From the NCBI GenBank assembly GCA_022711755.1, contig JAKLEA010000011.1, forward strand, positions 62,001-126,000: a stretch of DNA of 64,000 nucleotides, read 5' to 3'. A model generated the notes under the pieces. That model saw only the letters and a list, made by a program, of their open reading frames with translations. It did no database searches and was not told where the DNA came from. Below, piece after piece: positions 1-9,956 of this stretch. Made by a program: the position numbers and the translations under genes. The stretch's first letter is position 1. Every line of letters begins with the position of its first letter. Source of the DNA: Planctomycetota bacterium. GTDB taxonomy: Bacteria; Planctomycetota; Brocadiia; SM23-32; JAKLEA01.

Positions 1-1
1 T

Positions 2-1309
2 CCCGACGATGCTAACTCGGTAGAGGTCAGGCTGTTGAAAGGAAACGCGCCGCTTCCCGGTTTCGGATGGAAGGGCGTATGCATTGTAAGGGATGGAAAC
101 TGGCAATTCGATCTAGTCGGTGTTCCGACCGGCGGGCCGTACAAACTCGAAATACAGTTCCATGCCGCAAGTGGAAAGCGCATTGCAAAATTGAGATTCA
201 GACATCTCCTTGTCGGCGACATATGGGTACTTGGCGGACAATCCAACATGGAAGGCTGCGGTTTTCTGAAAAACGTTGCCAGGCCTCATGAGATGGTCCA
301 TTCCTATGACATGTCAGAGAAATGGGGAGTTGCCGAGGAACCACTGCACTGGCTTGCCGAGTCTGTTGATCCGGTCCACTGGCCATGCGGGCCGGAACAG
401 ATAGAGGATGCGCGGGCTGAAACCAGACGGACGCGGCAACAGGGCGCCGGTCTTGCGCTGACCTTTGCGAAATGGATGGTTGAGAAGACCGGCGTTCCCA
501 TCGGCCTTCTCCCCTGCGCCCACGGCGGAACCTCAATGGATCAGTGGAGTTCGGACCTGAAGGACCGCGGCGGCATGTCGCTCTACGGTTCGATGCTCAG
601 ACGATTGTCGGCAGCCGGTGGAAAAGCGCGCGGCATGCTGTGGTATCAAGGCGAGTCTGACGCATTTCCCGGGCTGGCGGAAAAGTTTAAGGACAAGATG
701 AAGCGATTCATCGAATCCGTCAGAGCGGACTTCGGGAACCCGTCGCTCCCGTTCTTTCAGGTTCAAATTTCGCGCGTGATAGTCGCAGAGCCTGAATTCA
801 GCGGATGGAACGCCATACAGGAGGCGCAGCGGCAGATATGCGACGAAGTTCCCGGGACTGCGCTGATTTCAGCGGTTGATCTCGATCTTGACGACGCCAT
901 ACATATCGGAACCGAGGGGCACAAGACTCTCGGCTTGCGCATGGCAAAAGCGGTCTGCGCAATGCTTCATCCACAACTTGAATTGAAAGGCGGACCTCGA
1001 CTGGCCGGGGTGAAAGTCCTGCCGGGCGGAACGTTGATTCGAGTAACCTACGACGGGGTGAAAGGGAAATTGAGGTCTTCAGGAAGGTTGACGGGTTTCT
1101 CAATAGCGGATTCGGGGGGGCGATTGTTGCCGCTCGTATTCAGGGCAGAGATAGAGACAGGCTCAGACACCGACGTATTGCTCAGGTTAAGCGGACCTGT
1201 TCCGGAGGGGGCTTGCCTATGGTATGGAAAGGGAACCGACCCATGCTGCAACCTGACGGATTCGGAGGGAATGGCGGCTACAGTGTTCGGCCCCATTAAA
1301 CTTTCCTGA
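2..1309 (+). CDS. Sialate O-acetylesterase-like SGNH esterase (5' partial)
   Basis: The reading frame is open to the left edge, so the true start is outside the window; a TTG at 35 is only an internal candidate. Visible motifs are GGQSNMEG (the serine block of the SASA/sialate O-acetylesterase family) early in the protein and LWYQGESDA in the middle, both typical of SASA-type carbohydrate esterases. A late DAIHIG stretch probably supplies the catalytic Asp/His. The last ~100 residues look like an accessory beta-domain. Family members remove O-acetyl groups from sugars such as sialic acid or plant polysaccharides and are usually exported; the signal peptide, if any, lies upstream of the window. 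The class is clear, the substrate is not. Confidence 0.85.
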   Translation, partial: PDDANSVEVRLLKGNAPLPGFGWKGVCIVRDGNWQFDLVGVPTGGPYKLEIQFHAASGKRIAKLRFRHLLVGDIWVLGGQSNMEGCGFLKNVARPHEMVHSYDMSEKWGVAEEPLHWLAESVDPVHWPCGPEQIEDARAETRRTRQQGAGLALTFAKWMVEKTGVPIGLLPCAHGGTSMDQWSSDLKDRGGMSLYGSMLRRLSAAGGKARGMLWYQGESDAFPGLAEKFKDKMKRFIESVRADFGNPSLPFFQVQISRVIVAEPEFSGWNAIQEAQRQICDEVPGTALISAVDLDLDDAIHIGTEGHKTLGLRMAKAVCAMLHPQLELKGGPRLAGVKVLPGGTLIRVTYDGVKGKLRSSGRLTGFSIADSGGRLLPLVFRAEIETGSDTDVLLRLSGPVPEGACLWYGKGTDPCCNLTDSEGMAATVFGPIKLS

Positions 1310-1335
1310 TCTGGCTTTGAATTGCGAATATGAAA

Positions 1336-1372
1336 CAGACCGTTATGCGGCGCCCGGGGCTTTTTTTAAATT
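1336..1372. terminator. Possible intrinsic terminator between convergent genes
   Basis: A short GC-rich palindrome (GCCCGGGGC-like) runs directly into a T7 tract in the 62-bp gap between the end of the esterase gene and the convergent small ORF. The stem is short, so the call is weak. Confidence 0.35.
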
Positions 1373-1680
1373 CACATCACGCCCCGCATCTGACGGGCCA
1401 TCAGTTCTCTTTTCAGTTCGTCGCTGATCCTGTTCAGCCTGCCGGAGTTCTTCTCCACCCTGTCGAGGCGGTTTGCGATTAGGAGCAAACCACTCAGATC
1501 GAGGCTTTCTTCAGCAAGGACTTCAAGCTGCGTCTTATGCACGCGCAGGTCGTCCAGTTTCCTTTCGGCGCATTCCCGCATGAATTCAATGGTGGACGTT
1601 TGTAGATGCCGGTACGGACGCCGCGCCTCGGCCTCGCGCACAATGGGCGGCGGGAAGATTTTTCTTGCATCAAGCGTCAT
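1372..1680 (-). CDS. Hypothetical protein, small and helical
   Basis: A 102-residue ORF, rich in Glu, Arg and Leu, predicted almost wholly helical from residue 25 on (a heptad-like run around EVLAEESLDLSGLLLIANRLDRV). No family recognised and no signal peptide or membrane segment. A GGAGA ribosome-binding site sits six bases before the ATG, and the gene is convergent with the upstream esterase with its own gap on both sides, which supports a real gene. Function unknown. Confidence 0.5.
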   Translation of the reverse strand: MTLDARKIFPPPIVREAEARRPYRHLQTSTIEFMRECAERKLDDLRVHKTQLEVLAEESLDLSGLLLIANRLDRVEKNSGRLNRISDELKRELMARQMRGVM

Positions 1681-1932
1681 GCATGGTCTCCATCAAGTAA
1701 TGTTCAGAATATCATAGACGCCATCCGCTTCCGGCGGCAAGCGCACAGTCAACTTATTTTGAATTGGCGTAAAACGCCGATGCAAGTATCATTGCGCGAT
1801 GCCGTTTGTCCGGGCTGCGGGAAAAGCGCTGTCACTTTCAGACTGCCCAGGAACGCGCCGGTCAGGGTTTCAAACCAGACCTGACAATCCCGCGCCAATG
1901 GTTGACACATTGCAGTTTGAGGTTCATTGCCC

Positions 1933-3432
1933 ATGGCCCTTGTCGTAACCAACACACTGACCAGAAGGAAAGAGGAATTCAAGCCCCTGCGGGAGGGTTT
2001 CGTGGGCATGTACGTCTGCGGCCCGACCGTCTACGGCCACTCGCACATCGGCCACGCCAAAAGCTACGTCAGCTTTGACGTGATCGCCCGCTACCTGCGC
2101 CATATTGGTTACAAGGTCCGCTACGTGCAGAACATCACCGACGTCGGCCACCTGACCGACGACGCTGACAGTGGAGAAGACAAGATCGCAAAACGGGCGA
2201 AGGAGGAGCGCGTTGAGCCGATGGAACTGGTTGAGACCTACATGCGCTCCTATTTCGAGGACATGGACGCGCTTAACGCGCTGCGCCCGGACATAAGCCC
2301 ACGCGCAAGCGGCCACATCCCGGAACAGATTGAGCTTGTCAAGACGCTTATTGCAAAAGGTCACGCATACGAGGTCGCTGGATCGGTCTACTTCGACGTC
2401 ACGTCATGGCGCAGATACGGGACGTTATCGGGGCAAAGGCTTGATGAGATGGAGGAGGCCGTCCGCATTGACCCGAACGAGCAGAAGCGCCACCCGTCAG
2501 ACTTCGCGCTTTGGAAAAAGGCCGAACCGCAACACATCATGCAGTGGGACAGCCCGTGGGGGCGAGGTTTCCCCGGCTGGCACCTGGAATGCTCCGTCAT
2601 GTCCATGAAGTACATCGGTCCGACGCTTGACATTCACGGGGGGGGGCTTGAGAACTCCTTCCCGCACCATGAGGACGAGATCGCGCAAAGCGAGGCTGCA
2701 ACCGGACAGCCCTTTGCGCGATACTGGCTGCACAACAACATGGTGACGGTCAAAGGGAAGAAGATGGGCAAGAGCCTGCGCAACTTCATCACGCTTAAGG
2801 ACGCCTTCGCGGGTAAATTTCCGCAGGATGAAGAAGGCAATCCCACTCCAATCCGTCCATTCCGCCCGATGGTTATCCGCTACTTCATCCTGACCAGTCA
2901 CTACCGCAACCCGCTGGATTTCAGCGTCGAGGCGATGGAGGCGGCGGAGAAGGGGTTGAAGCGACTTGAGGCGACGGTCGGAGCGATTCGCAAGCGACTG
3001 ATTGAACCCGCATCCGGCGAGGTTTCTCCGGGCGCAAAGCAGATGATAGAGGAATTGAAGTCGGGATTTACGGCGCAGATGGATGACGATTTCAACTCAG
3101 CCGGGGCGATTGCGGAATTGTTCAAGTTCAGCGCGAAAGTCAATGAATCACTTGAAGCCGGAGAAGTCCCGCAAGGAGACCTGAAAGCGATTGACGCCGC
3201 TTTTACGGAATTGGCTGGCGGCGTTCTCGGCATCATTACCGCGCATACAGGGCGGGAAGAGGAATCATCCGCAAGCATCGAGAAGGGATTGCTTGACCTG
3301 ATGGTTGAGACCCGCAACGGTTTGCGCAAGGCGAAGCAGTTCCAGTTGTCGGACCAGATAAGGAACCGACTGGGCGAGATGGGCGTTCAACTTGAGGACG
3401 GCCCGGAAGGGACGAAGTGGAAGCGGGTGTAG
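1933..3432 (+). CDS. cysS: Cysteine--tRNA ligase
   Basis: Charges tRNA-Cys with cysteine in the cytosol (class I aminoacyl-tRNA synthetase). The first Zn ligand is Cys29 in YVCGPTVYG, followed by the HIGH motif at residues 38-41; WHLECSVMS and [12 protein letters not shown] supply the remaining Zn ligands, and the KMSKS loop reads KMGKS near residue 277. Length (499 aa) is normal. I start at ATG 1933 (MALVVTN) rather than TTG 1927; a GAGG precedes by ten bases. A run of nine G at 2638-2646 encodes the conserved HGGG loop. The gene stands alone, with no linked cysE, ispF or rlmB. Confidence 0.97.
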   Translation: MALVVTNTLTRRKEEFKPLREGFVGMYVCGPTVYGHSHIGHAKSYVSFDVIARYLRHIGYKVRYVQNITDVGHLTDDADSGEDKIAKRAKEERVEPMELVETYMRSYFEDMDALNALRPDISPRASGHIPEQIELVKTLIAKGHAYEVAGSVYFDVTSWRRYGTLSGQRLDEMEEAVRIDPNEQKRHPSDFALWKKAEPQHIMQWDSPWGRGFPGWHLECSVMSMKYIGPTLDIHGGGLENSFPHHEDEIAQSEAATGQPFARYWLHNNMVTVKGKKMGKSLRNFITLKDAFAGKFPQDEEGNPTPIRPFRPMVIRYFILTSHYRNPLDFSVEAMEAAEKGLKRLEATVGAIRKRLIEPASGEVSPGAKQMIEELKSGFTAQMDDDFNSAGAIAELFKFSAKVNESLEAGEVPQGDLKAIDAAFTELAGGVLGIITAHTGREEESSASIEKGLLDLMVETRNGLRKAKQFQLSDQIRNRLGEMGVQLEDGPEGTKWKRV

Positions 3433-3510
3433 TCGCACTGCGGGAAGCATGGCTTCCAGCGGACATAGCGCAAGCGTGGCTTGCGCACTCCCAAATACGG
3501 GATATGAAGC

Positions 3511-5847
3511 ATGAAGAACATTCCTCTGAAAGCCAGTTGGCAACTCAGTTACCCGGAAAACGGGGCGGCAGTCTTTGAAACTCCAGAACAACTTGCAACG
3601 GCGCGAGAGTCAAAACCCGACGCCGTGAGAACAGTCCCGGCAACCGTGCCGGGCAACTGCGAGCTTGACCTCGTCGCGGCCGGAATTCTTCCTGAGCCGT
3701 TCGTCGGGATGGGCGTGAAGCTCCTGCGCCCGTTCGAGTTCAAGCAGTGGTGGTACGAATGCGAATTCGCCGCGCCGCCGGAGACTGCGGGCAAGCGTGT
3801 CGAACTGCTCTTCCACGGCGTGGACTGCCTGGCGACATACTGGCTCAACGGACAGCTTCTCGGTTCGTCGGACAACATGTTCATCGAACACGCTTTCGAC
3901 GTGACTGGCATGCTTAAGGCCGGCGGCAATCGCCTGATAGTGCGGATTGACTCGTCAGTGCTTGCCGCGCAGGAGAAGCATTACGATCCCTATGTCTGCG
4001 CGCAGCCGACGGGCTTTGAGTCCATCTGGATTCGCAAGGCCCCGCACAGCTACGGATGGGACATCATGCCGAGGGTCGTCTCGGCGGGGATATGGCGTCC
4101 GGTCGAGCTGGTTGTCCATGAAGCGACCGAGCTTCTCGATCTTTACTTTGCCACGATGCACGCGGACGAAGGCTACGCGCACATCCGCCTGCACTACACG
4201 TTCCGGACGGACTGCGGGGACCTGGACGGCTTCAGCCTGAGGGTCTCCGGGCGATGCGGGGAGTCGTCATTCTCCGAAACGCGGGAACTGCGTTTCTGCG
4301 CGGGGGAGGTCGGCTTCGGCATCAGCTCGCCCAAGCTCTGGTGGCCGCAGGGCTACGGCGATCCGAACATCTACGAAGCGACTGTTGAGCTTCTGCACAG
4401 GGGCAAGGTTGTTGACAAGCGGGCGGAGAGATTCGGCGTCAGGACGGTTGAGCTTGTCAGAACTGAAGTCACGCGCCCGGATAAGCCGGGCGAATTTATA
4501 TTCAAGATCAACGGCTGCCCGATCCTGGCCAAGGGGTCGAACTGGGTCCCGGCGGACGCCTTCCACAGCCGCGACGCGGAACGTTACGAGCGCATTCTGG
4601 CGTTGTTTAACGATCTTGGCTGCAACATCCTGCGATGCTGGGGCGGGAACGTCTACGAAGACCACAAATTTTACAACCTCTGCGACGCATACGGCATCAT
4701 GGTCTGGCAGGACTTTGCCATGGCCTGCGCCCTGTACCCCCAGGACGCGGAATTCCAGGACGCGATGCGCAAGGAGGCGCGGGCGGTTGTCCGCAAGCTA
4801 CGCCGCCACCCGTGCATCATCCTCTGGAGCGGAGACAACGAGTGCGACATGGTGCTTGCCTGGCGCGGCGCGTCAACCGATCCGAACTCAAACGTCATAA
4901 CCAGAAAGACGTTGCCGGAGGTCGTGCGCTCGGTTGATCCCTACAGGCCGTACTTGCCAAGCTCGCCATACTATTCCCCGGAGGCGTGGAAGGAGCGCAA
5001 CGAGAATCTGATGCCTGAGCAGCACCCGTGGGGGCCGAGGGACTACTACAAGAGCCGCTCCTACACGGAGATAACGGCCCACTTCTGCAGCGAGATCGGC
5101 TACCACGGATGCCCGAACGTATCTTCGATAAAGAAATTCATTGAGCCGGATCACCTCTGGCCCTGTCTGGGCGACGAGCAGTGGATTCTGCACTGCTCGG
5201 ATCCGGTCGGCGCGGACGGGCCGTACGCCTACCGCGTCAAACTCATGTCCGACCAGATAAAGGAGATGTTCGGTTTCGAGCCGGACAATCTGGAGGATTT
5301 CGCGCTGGCGTCGCAGATAAGCCAGGCAGAGGCCAAGAAGTTCTTCATCGAGATGATCCGCCTGGGCAAGTGGCGGCGCACGGGCGTGATCTGGTGGAAC
5401 GTCATGGACGGCTGGCCGCAGTTTTCGGACGCTGTGGTGGATTACTACTTCGGCAGGAAGCTGGCCTACCACTTCATCAAGCGCGTTCAGAATCCGGTAT
5501 GCCTGATGATTTCGGAGCCGGATTCATGGCACGTCAGGCTCTCGGCGTGCAATGACTCGCGCAAGGACGCCGAAGGGAAGTACCGCGTTTGGGATTCCGA
5601 CAGCGGGAAGACACTGGCAGAGGGCGAGTTCCGCGTCGGGGCCAACAGCAACCGGCAACTGGCCGCGATACGATGCTCCCGCGGCGACCAGCGGCTTTAC
5701 ATCATCGAGTGGACGATTGCCGGGCAGACCTTCGGCAATCATTACATGCTCGGAACGCCGCCGATTGATTTCACGACTTACATGCGATGGCTGGAGATAA
5801 TCGCGGCGCTCCCGCCGGGGTTCGACCTCGGGGAGCTAGCGCGTTGA
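3511..5847 (+). CDS. Glycoside hydrolase family 2, beta-mannosidase-like
   Basis: A 778-residue protein with GH2 architecture: a jelly-roll sugar-binding domain (~1-190, with WWYECEF and ATYWLNGQLLG), an immunoglobulin-like middle domain, then a TIM barrel carrying ILRCWGGNVYED, the acid/base Glu in SGDNECD (~443) and the nucleophile Glu in CSEIGYHG (~528). WGGN and GDNE favour the beta-mannosidase branch over beta-galactosidase. No signal peptide is visible, so it probably acts in the cytosol on short imported oligosaccharides. The ribosome-binding site is poor. The 78-bp gap to cysS contains two short hairpins, GAAGC/GCTTC and GCGCAAG/CTTGCGC. Family is certain; the exact substrate is inferred. 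Confidence 0.88.
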   Translation: MKNIPLKASWQLSYPENGAAVFETPEQLATARESKPDAVRTVPATVPGNCELDLVAAGILPEPFVGMGVKLLRPFEFKQWWYECEFAAPPETAGKRVELLFHGVDCLATYWLNGQLLGSSDNMFIEHAFDVTGMLKAGGNRLIVRIDSSVLAAQEKHYDPYVCAQPTGFESIWIRKAPHSYGWDIMPRVVSAGIWRPVELVVHEATELLDLYFATMHADEGYAHIRLHYTFRTDCGDLDGFSLRVSGRCGESSFSETRELRFCAGEVGFGISSPKLWWPQGYGDPNIYEATVELLHRGKVVDKRAERFGVRTVELVRTEVTRPDKPGEFIFKINGCPILAKGSNWVPADAFHSRDAERYERILALFNDLGCNILRCWGGNVYEDHKFYNLCDAYGIMVWQDFAMACALYPQDAEFQDAMRKEARAVVRKLRRHPCIILWSGDNECDMVLAWRGASTDPNSNVITRKTLPEVVRSVDPYRPYLPSSPYYSPEAWKERNENLMPEQHPWGPRDYYKSRSYTEITAHFCSEIGYHGCPNVSSIKKFIEPDHLWPCLGDEQWILHCSDPVGADGPYAYRVKLMSDQIKEMFGFEPDNLEDFALASQISQAEAKKFFIEMIRLGKWRRTGVIWWNVMDGWPQFSDAVVDYYFGRKLAYHFIKRVQNPVCLMISEPDSWHVRLSACNDSRKDAEGKYRVWDSDSGKTLAEGEFRVGANSNRQLAAIRCSRGDQRLYIIEWTIAGQTFGNHYMLGTPPIDFTTYMRWLEIIAALPPGFDLGELAR

Positions 5848-6069
5848 CCGGATTTGGATTGCGCGGTCGTCCGCTCTGCGTCGTCCGCTCTGCGGACGCC
5901 TTGACCGCGCCTTGCCGTTGCCGCAGCTTGATGCGGCTGACCTTTTGAATGCGGAGATCGGCGAATCAAGTCACCCGCCGTTTTTACTGTTTTCGATGCG
6001 TAGCGCTCACAGACGCTACGTATCCTACATGGCGCGCATTGACATTTTGACATTTTTGGAAAAGAGAAA
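5848..6069. repeat. Intergenic inverted and direct repeats
   Basis: No gene seen. The stretch holds a tandem 14-bp direct repeat (TCGTCCGCTCTGCG twice, around 5867-5894) bracketed by GCGCGGTC and GACCGCGC, which could fold as one long hairpin downstream of the GH2 gene. A second hairpin, CGTAGCG/CGCTACG, lies near 5998-6020. The structures resemble the dispersed palindromes elsewhere in the window and may act as terminators. Confidence 0.5.
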
Positions 6070-8282
6070 ATGACCCAGGCTGACCCGCAAGGTTTGTTGA
6101 CAAAGTTCAGGATTCTGATTGACGCCGCCCGTTATGACGAGATCGAGGGATTATGGCTTGAATGCATGGATGCGGACCCCGTTCCGTCCGCGCTGATGCT
6201 TGAGGTTGCGGACATTCTCTCAGCAACCGGCAAGAAGCAGAGGGCGGCGACGCTGCTCATGATGCTTGCCGAGCAGTTGCGCGGGAAGGCCAATAACTCA
6301 GGGACGCTTGCGGCGCTGCTGAGGGTGGCTATGCTGAATCCCGCCGAGTCGGGCCTGCGCGAGCAGCTTGTGGCCGCCTATGAAGCAGCCTACGCCGGGC
6401 GCGGGAATATAAGCCGCATGGTCTTCGTTTCCGGACTGAGGGTCGGCAAGGAGGTTCCCGAAGCCGTCCGGCTGATGGAGTTGATGCTGTCATACAATGT
6501 CGGCGAACTGGTCCGGCACGAGACTTGGGGCATGGGCGAGGTAGTCGAGGTCAGGCCGCGAACGCTTGAGGTTGCGGTTGACTTCGCGCGCAGGAAGGGG
6601 CACGCCTTCGGGTTGGAACTGGCCGAGAAACTGATCACCCGAGTGCCGACGGACAGTTTTGACGGGCGAAAGTTCAAAGAGCCTCAGGCGCTGGCGAAGC
6701 TGGCCGAGGACGATCCGATCGCGCTGCTCAAGCTTGTGATGCGGAATCGCCGCACTGCTCAGAAGGGGCGCGATTTCAAGACTGAGCTTTGTCCGGATAT
6801 TGTGCCGGAGGCTGCATGGAGCCGCTTCTGGAGCAATGCGCGGGGGGTGTTATTGAAGGACCCTTATGTCGAGGCCGGAACCGGGACCAACGCGGAATAT
6901 AAGCTGCGGGAGCAGGCGCTGAGCCGGAGCGACGAGTTCATAAGGTTGCTTGCGGCGGCGCGGACCTCGCATCAGCTCGTGGAGGCTTTGCGGCAGTTTA
7001 TCAGGGAGTTCAAGGGCGCCGACCTTGACGCGGACGTAGCGGGGCTTTTCCAGAAGGCGCTGTCGGATTCCTTTAGTGAGAACCTTCACGGCGCGCCGTG
7101 GGAGGCGTTCGAAGCGGCGTTCGCGCTGGATGACCTGGCGGACGCATGGTTTGGGGCGCAGAGGATCGAGGCTGCTGCCCTGCCCAAGCCGGGTGACTGG
7201 CGCAGGCGCTGGACTGGCTGGGCAAAGTCGCTCGGCCCGACTACCAGGCGCGGTTCCTGGATTGCGCGCGAGCGGGGCTGCCGGAAGGATGGATTCTCGT
7301 CTACGTAAAGGCCGTCGCGTCCCCCAGCGCCGAAGTCCGGAACAAGGCATGGGAAGGTCTTGCCGGTTGCGGCGATTCCGAGAAGGTCCGACGGGAGTGC
7401 GCGTGGTTCCTGGCCGACCCGGCGCGCGACCCGGAGGTTTATTTCAGGCTGGTCTACGCAGAGACGCTTTCGGAGAAGAAACTCGGGCTGGGGCTGAACA
7501 GCGTCTACTGCCTGAAGCGGATGCTGGAGCTTGCGGACCGCAATCGCCTTGACGCGCTGGTGGACAAGGACAAGGGCGCGCGCGAGTCCTGGCCGCGGCT
7601 CAGGCAGGTATTGCAGGATCAGAAATTCCTTGCCGCGGCGCTGTCCGGAGCAAGCCTGGGGGATTGTCGCTCGCTTCACGAACTGCTGTTGGGATTGCGC
7701 TATCTGGATCAGACTATCTTCGACGTGCTTGAGCGCACCATCGCAGCCAATCACCCCGACGCCGTGCGCGATCATCAGGAAAAGAAGAGCGACGAGATTA
7801 TCGTGACCGCCGCAGGGCTTGCCAGGCGACGGAAGGAATACGAAAATCTCATCAACGTGGAACTGGCGCAGAACGCCCGCGACCTGGGCGAGGCAATAGC
7901 CAAGGGCGATCTGAGCGAGAACGCGGAATATACCGCCGCCCGGGACAAGCAGTTCAGACTCACCGAGCAGGCCAAAAACATGCGCGAGGAGCTTGGCCGC
8001 GTGAAGGCCATCGAGCCGGCAACAGTCGCCGGGCAGAAGGTCGAACCGGGAACCCGCGTGACGGTGAGGGATGCCGGAACGAACGAGGAGCACGTGTATG
8101 ACATACTCGGCCCGTGGGATGAGGCCGGCCCCGGCGCGCAGATAATCAGCTACCTCTCGCCAATAGGCGCGGCGCTGCTGGGGGCGGAGGCGGGGCAGAC
8201 GGTTGTCGCCCAGGTCCCGGGGGGAAGGACGACATACGAGGTTCTGAAGGTTGAGATTTCGCCGGTGTTGGCGGGAAACTGA
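6070..8282 (+). pseudogene. greA: Long-form transcription elongation factor GreA, split by a frameshift
   Basis: The first frame gives a ~400-residue helical N-terminal extension starting MTQADPQGLL. Near 7190-7200 similarity continues one frame back (ALDWLGKVARPDYQARFLD onward) and runs uninterrupted to a C-terminal GreA module: coiled-coil with GDLSENAEYTAARDKQ, whose acidic tip enters the RNA polymerase secondary channel to stimulate RNA cleavage, then the FKBP-like domain ending VEISPVLAGN. The intact product would be ~737 residues, matching the ~700-aa extended GreA known from Chlamydiae and related bacteria. Restoring one G in the GACTGG run at about 7196-7200 would reopen the frame. 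Both halves keep protein-like composition, so this is either an assembly indel or a very recent mutation. Programmed shifting is unlikely, as I see no slippery site. Confidence 0.8.
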
Positions 8283-8314
8283 TTTCGACGCGGTTCGTCA
8301 GGAGAACAAAGGGA

Positions 8315-9178
8315 ATGGCGATTGAATCCAAGGGCGGCTGGACGTGGACGGCCGAGGAAAAACAGTGGGTGAAGACCTGGCAGCGGGACCTTTACGACCA
8401 GTACAGGCAGGTGACGGAGCAGGTCGTCCGCTTTCAGGAATCCCTGCCGAAACTGGCTGGCGAGGCGGCGAAGGCCGCAAGGCCATTCGTTGAGGCGTGC
8501 GGGCCGTTGCTGGCGATTGACGTCCGTCCGCAGATGAACAAGGCCCAGCAGGTGTCGCCGGAGCAGGCCGAAAAGAAACTCGTGGATGCCAACAAGGGGC
8601 TGAAGGCGTGGGGCGAGTTCGTCAACCGTGACGATGTGGTGGCCGCCATCAGGGACGCCAACAAGGACATCAGGCAGATCAAGCGCGAGTCGCGCAAGGC
8701 GCGGCAGGATGCCTTGAAGAAGATTGACGGGCCGGAATACGAGAGCGCGCTGCGCGGGCAGGCCACGAAGGTAGCCGGCATGGCGCAGTTCTACGCGCAG
8801 AGCGTGCAGTTCGCGCTGGGCTGCGGGACGGCGAAGGACCTGCCGGTTCTGGAGCGCCTATACACCGTCTGTTTCGTGAACTGCGTTGCCGAGTCCGGGA
8901 ACAAGCGAGCCGCGGCGCTGAAGAAGTTTGTCGGCGGCGATCCGCTGCCGGAGCTTGACGCCGTGCTGATCGAGGCGCTGCGAATTGTGACGCGCGACGC
9001 GATCAGCCGCTGGCCGACCGCGCAGGATGATGAGCGGAATCCGGTGAACAAATTCGCGTCGCTGGCGCAGCAGCGACTGCATGAAACCGTTTCGGCGGTC
9101 ATGAAGTCCGGCGGCGCGCCCGGGGCGATCCCGAAGATGAATTTCACGATTCTGAAAAGGGACTACTCGCCCAGTTAA
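8315..9178 (+). CDS. Hypothetical protein, helical and cytosolic
   Basis: A 287-residue protein beginning MAIESKGGWTWT, with alternating Lys/Glu/Ala-rich helices (for example RDANKDIRQIKRESRKARQDALKKID) that suggest coiled-coil in the middle third. There is no signal peptide, membrane segment or recognisable motif. It lies 32 bp after greA in the same direction, so the two may be co-transcribed. AGGAG precedes the ATG by ten bases. I do not recognise the family. Confidence 0.7.
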   Translation: MAIESKGGWTWTAEEKQWVKTWQRDLYDQYRQVTEQVVRFQESLPKLAGEAAKAARPFVEACGPLLAIDVRPQMNKAQQVSPEQAEKKLVDANKGLKAWGEFVNRDDVVAAIRDANKDIRQIKRESRKARQDALKKIDGPEYESALRGQATKVAGMAQFYAQSVQFALGCGTAKDLPVLERLYTVCFVNCVAESGNKRAAALKKFVGGDPLPELDAVLIEALRIVTRDAISRWPTAQDDERNPVNKFASLAQQRLHETVSAVMKSGGAPGAIPKMNFTILKRDYSPS

Positions 9179-9240
9179 TTCGTATCGCGCCTTCAATAAC
9201 ATTTTTCTGTTTTCTTCATTCTTCATTTGTCATTCTTCAC

Positions 9241-9915
9241 ATGCCGATGAACGAAGCGACAGTTCTTGCCAACACAGTTTCCGCCTACTGCACGACACTT
9301 TCCGGTATCTGGGGACTGATGCTCTGCTACACGATGGGCATGCAGCCCAGGCGTTGGTTGTTCGCGTACTTCTGCCTTTTCGTGACCGGCCTCGCCACAA
9401 TCTGGATGCACGGCTTCGGGGAGGAACTCATTCCCCGCATAGCTGATATCGGGACAAACCTGTTGCTGGCCTGGGCGATACAGGTTGGCATCCTGGGCGA
9501 TTATTACTCGAAGAGGACGTTGAAGGCCGTCGCCGGAATCACGGGCGTCGTCAACCTGGCCTACATTATTCTCCGCAGCGCAGCCGGAGCCAGCCGCGAC
9601 GGAACGATGGCCATGACCTTCGGCAATTTTGGCGGATTCAGCTTCGGGGAGGCGCTTCTGATTCTGAACTCGATTCTGGCGACGGTTCTCTGGTACATTA
9701 AACACGCGCAGATACCGAGACAGGCAAGACCGCTGCTCTACATCATGACCTTCGTGTTTCTGGTAGGGGCCGGGCTGGCGACTGCCGGGAATCACACGCT
9801 GCACTTCAAGATCATGGCTTACCACGCGACCTGGCATACGGTCGGTGCGTATGGTTTCATCGTGCTCTGGGCCTTCAATCATGTCCGTTTTGTTCATTGC
9901 GGGCAGAAGGCGTAG
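9241..9915 (+). CDS. Polytopic membrane protein, possibly CREST superfamily hydrolase
   Basis: About seven hydrophobic segments in 224 residues. Residues fitting the CREST superfamily (alkaline ceramidase, PAQR/hemolysin III, Per1) are TIWMH in the second segment, an Asp twelve residues after that His (RIADIGTN), and an HxxxH pair opening the last segment (YHATWHTVGAY). In known members these three His, an Asp and a Ser/Thr bind Zn and hydrolyse lipid amides or esters. The assignment is by pattern only; the family is divergent. There is no clear ribosome-binding site, and the upstream 30 bp are pyrimidine-rich with a CATTCTTCA direct repeat. It lies 41 bp before an aldo-keto reductase gene. 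Confidence 0.6.
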   Translation: MPMNEATVLANTVSAYCTTLSGIWGLMLCYTMGMQPRRWLFAYFCLFVTGLATIWMHGFGEELIPRIADIGTNLLLAWAIQVGILGDYYSKRTLKAVAGITGVVNLAYIILRSAAGASRDGTMAMTFGNFGGFSFGEALLILNSILATVLWYIKHAQIPRQARPLLYIMTFVFLVGAGLATAGNHTLHFKIMAYHATWHTVGAYGFIVLWAFNHVRFVHCGQKA

Positions 9916-9956
9916 CGCGGATAAAGGTTTGTTTCAGAGATCGGAGGAGTCCTGGG

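Noticed and set aside
1800..1932. TTGACA at about 1904 as cysS promoter
   Set aside because: It lies too close to the cysS start to leave room for a -10 box and leader with normal spacing.
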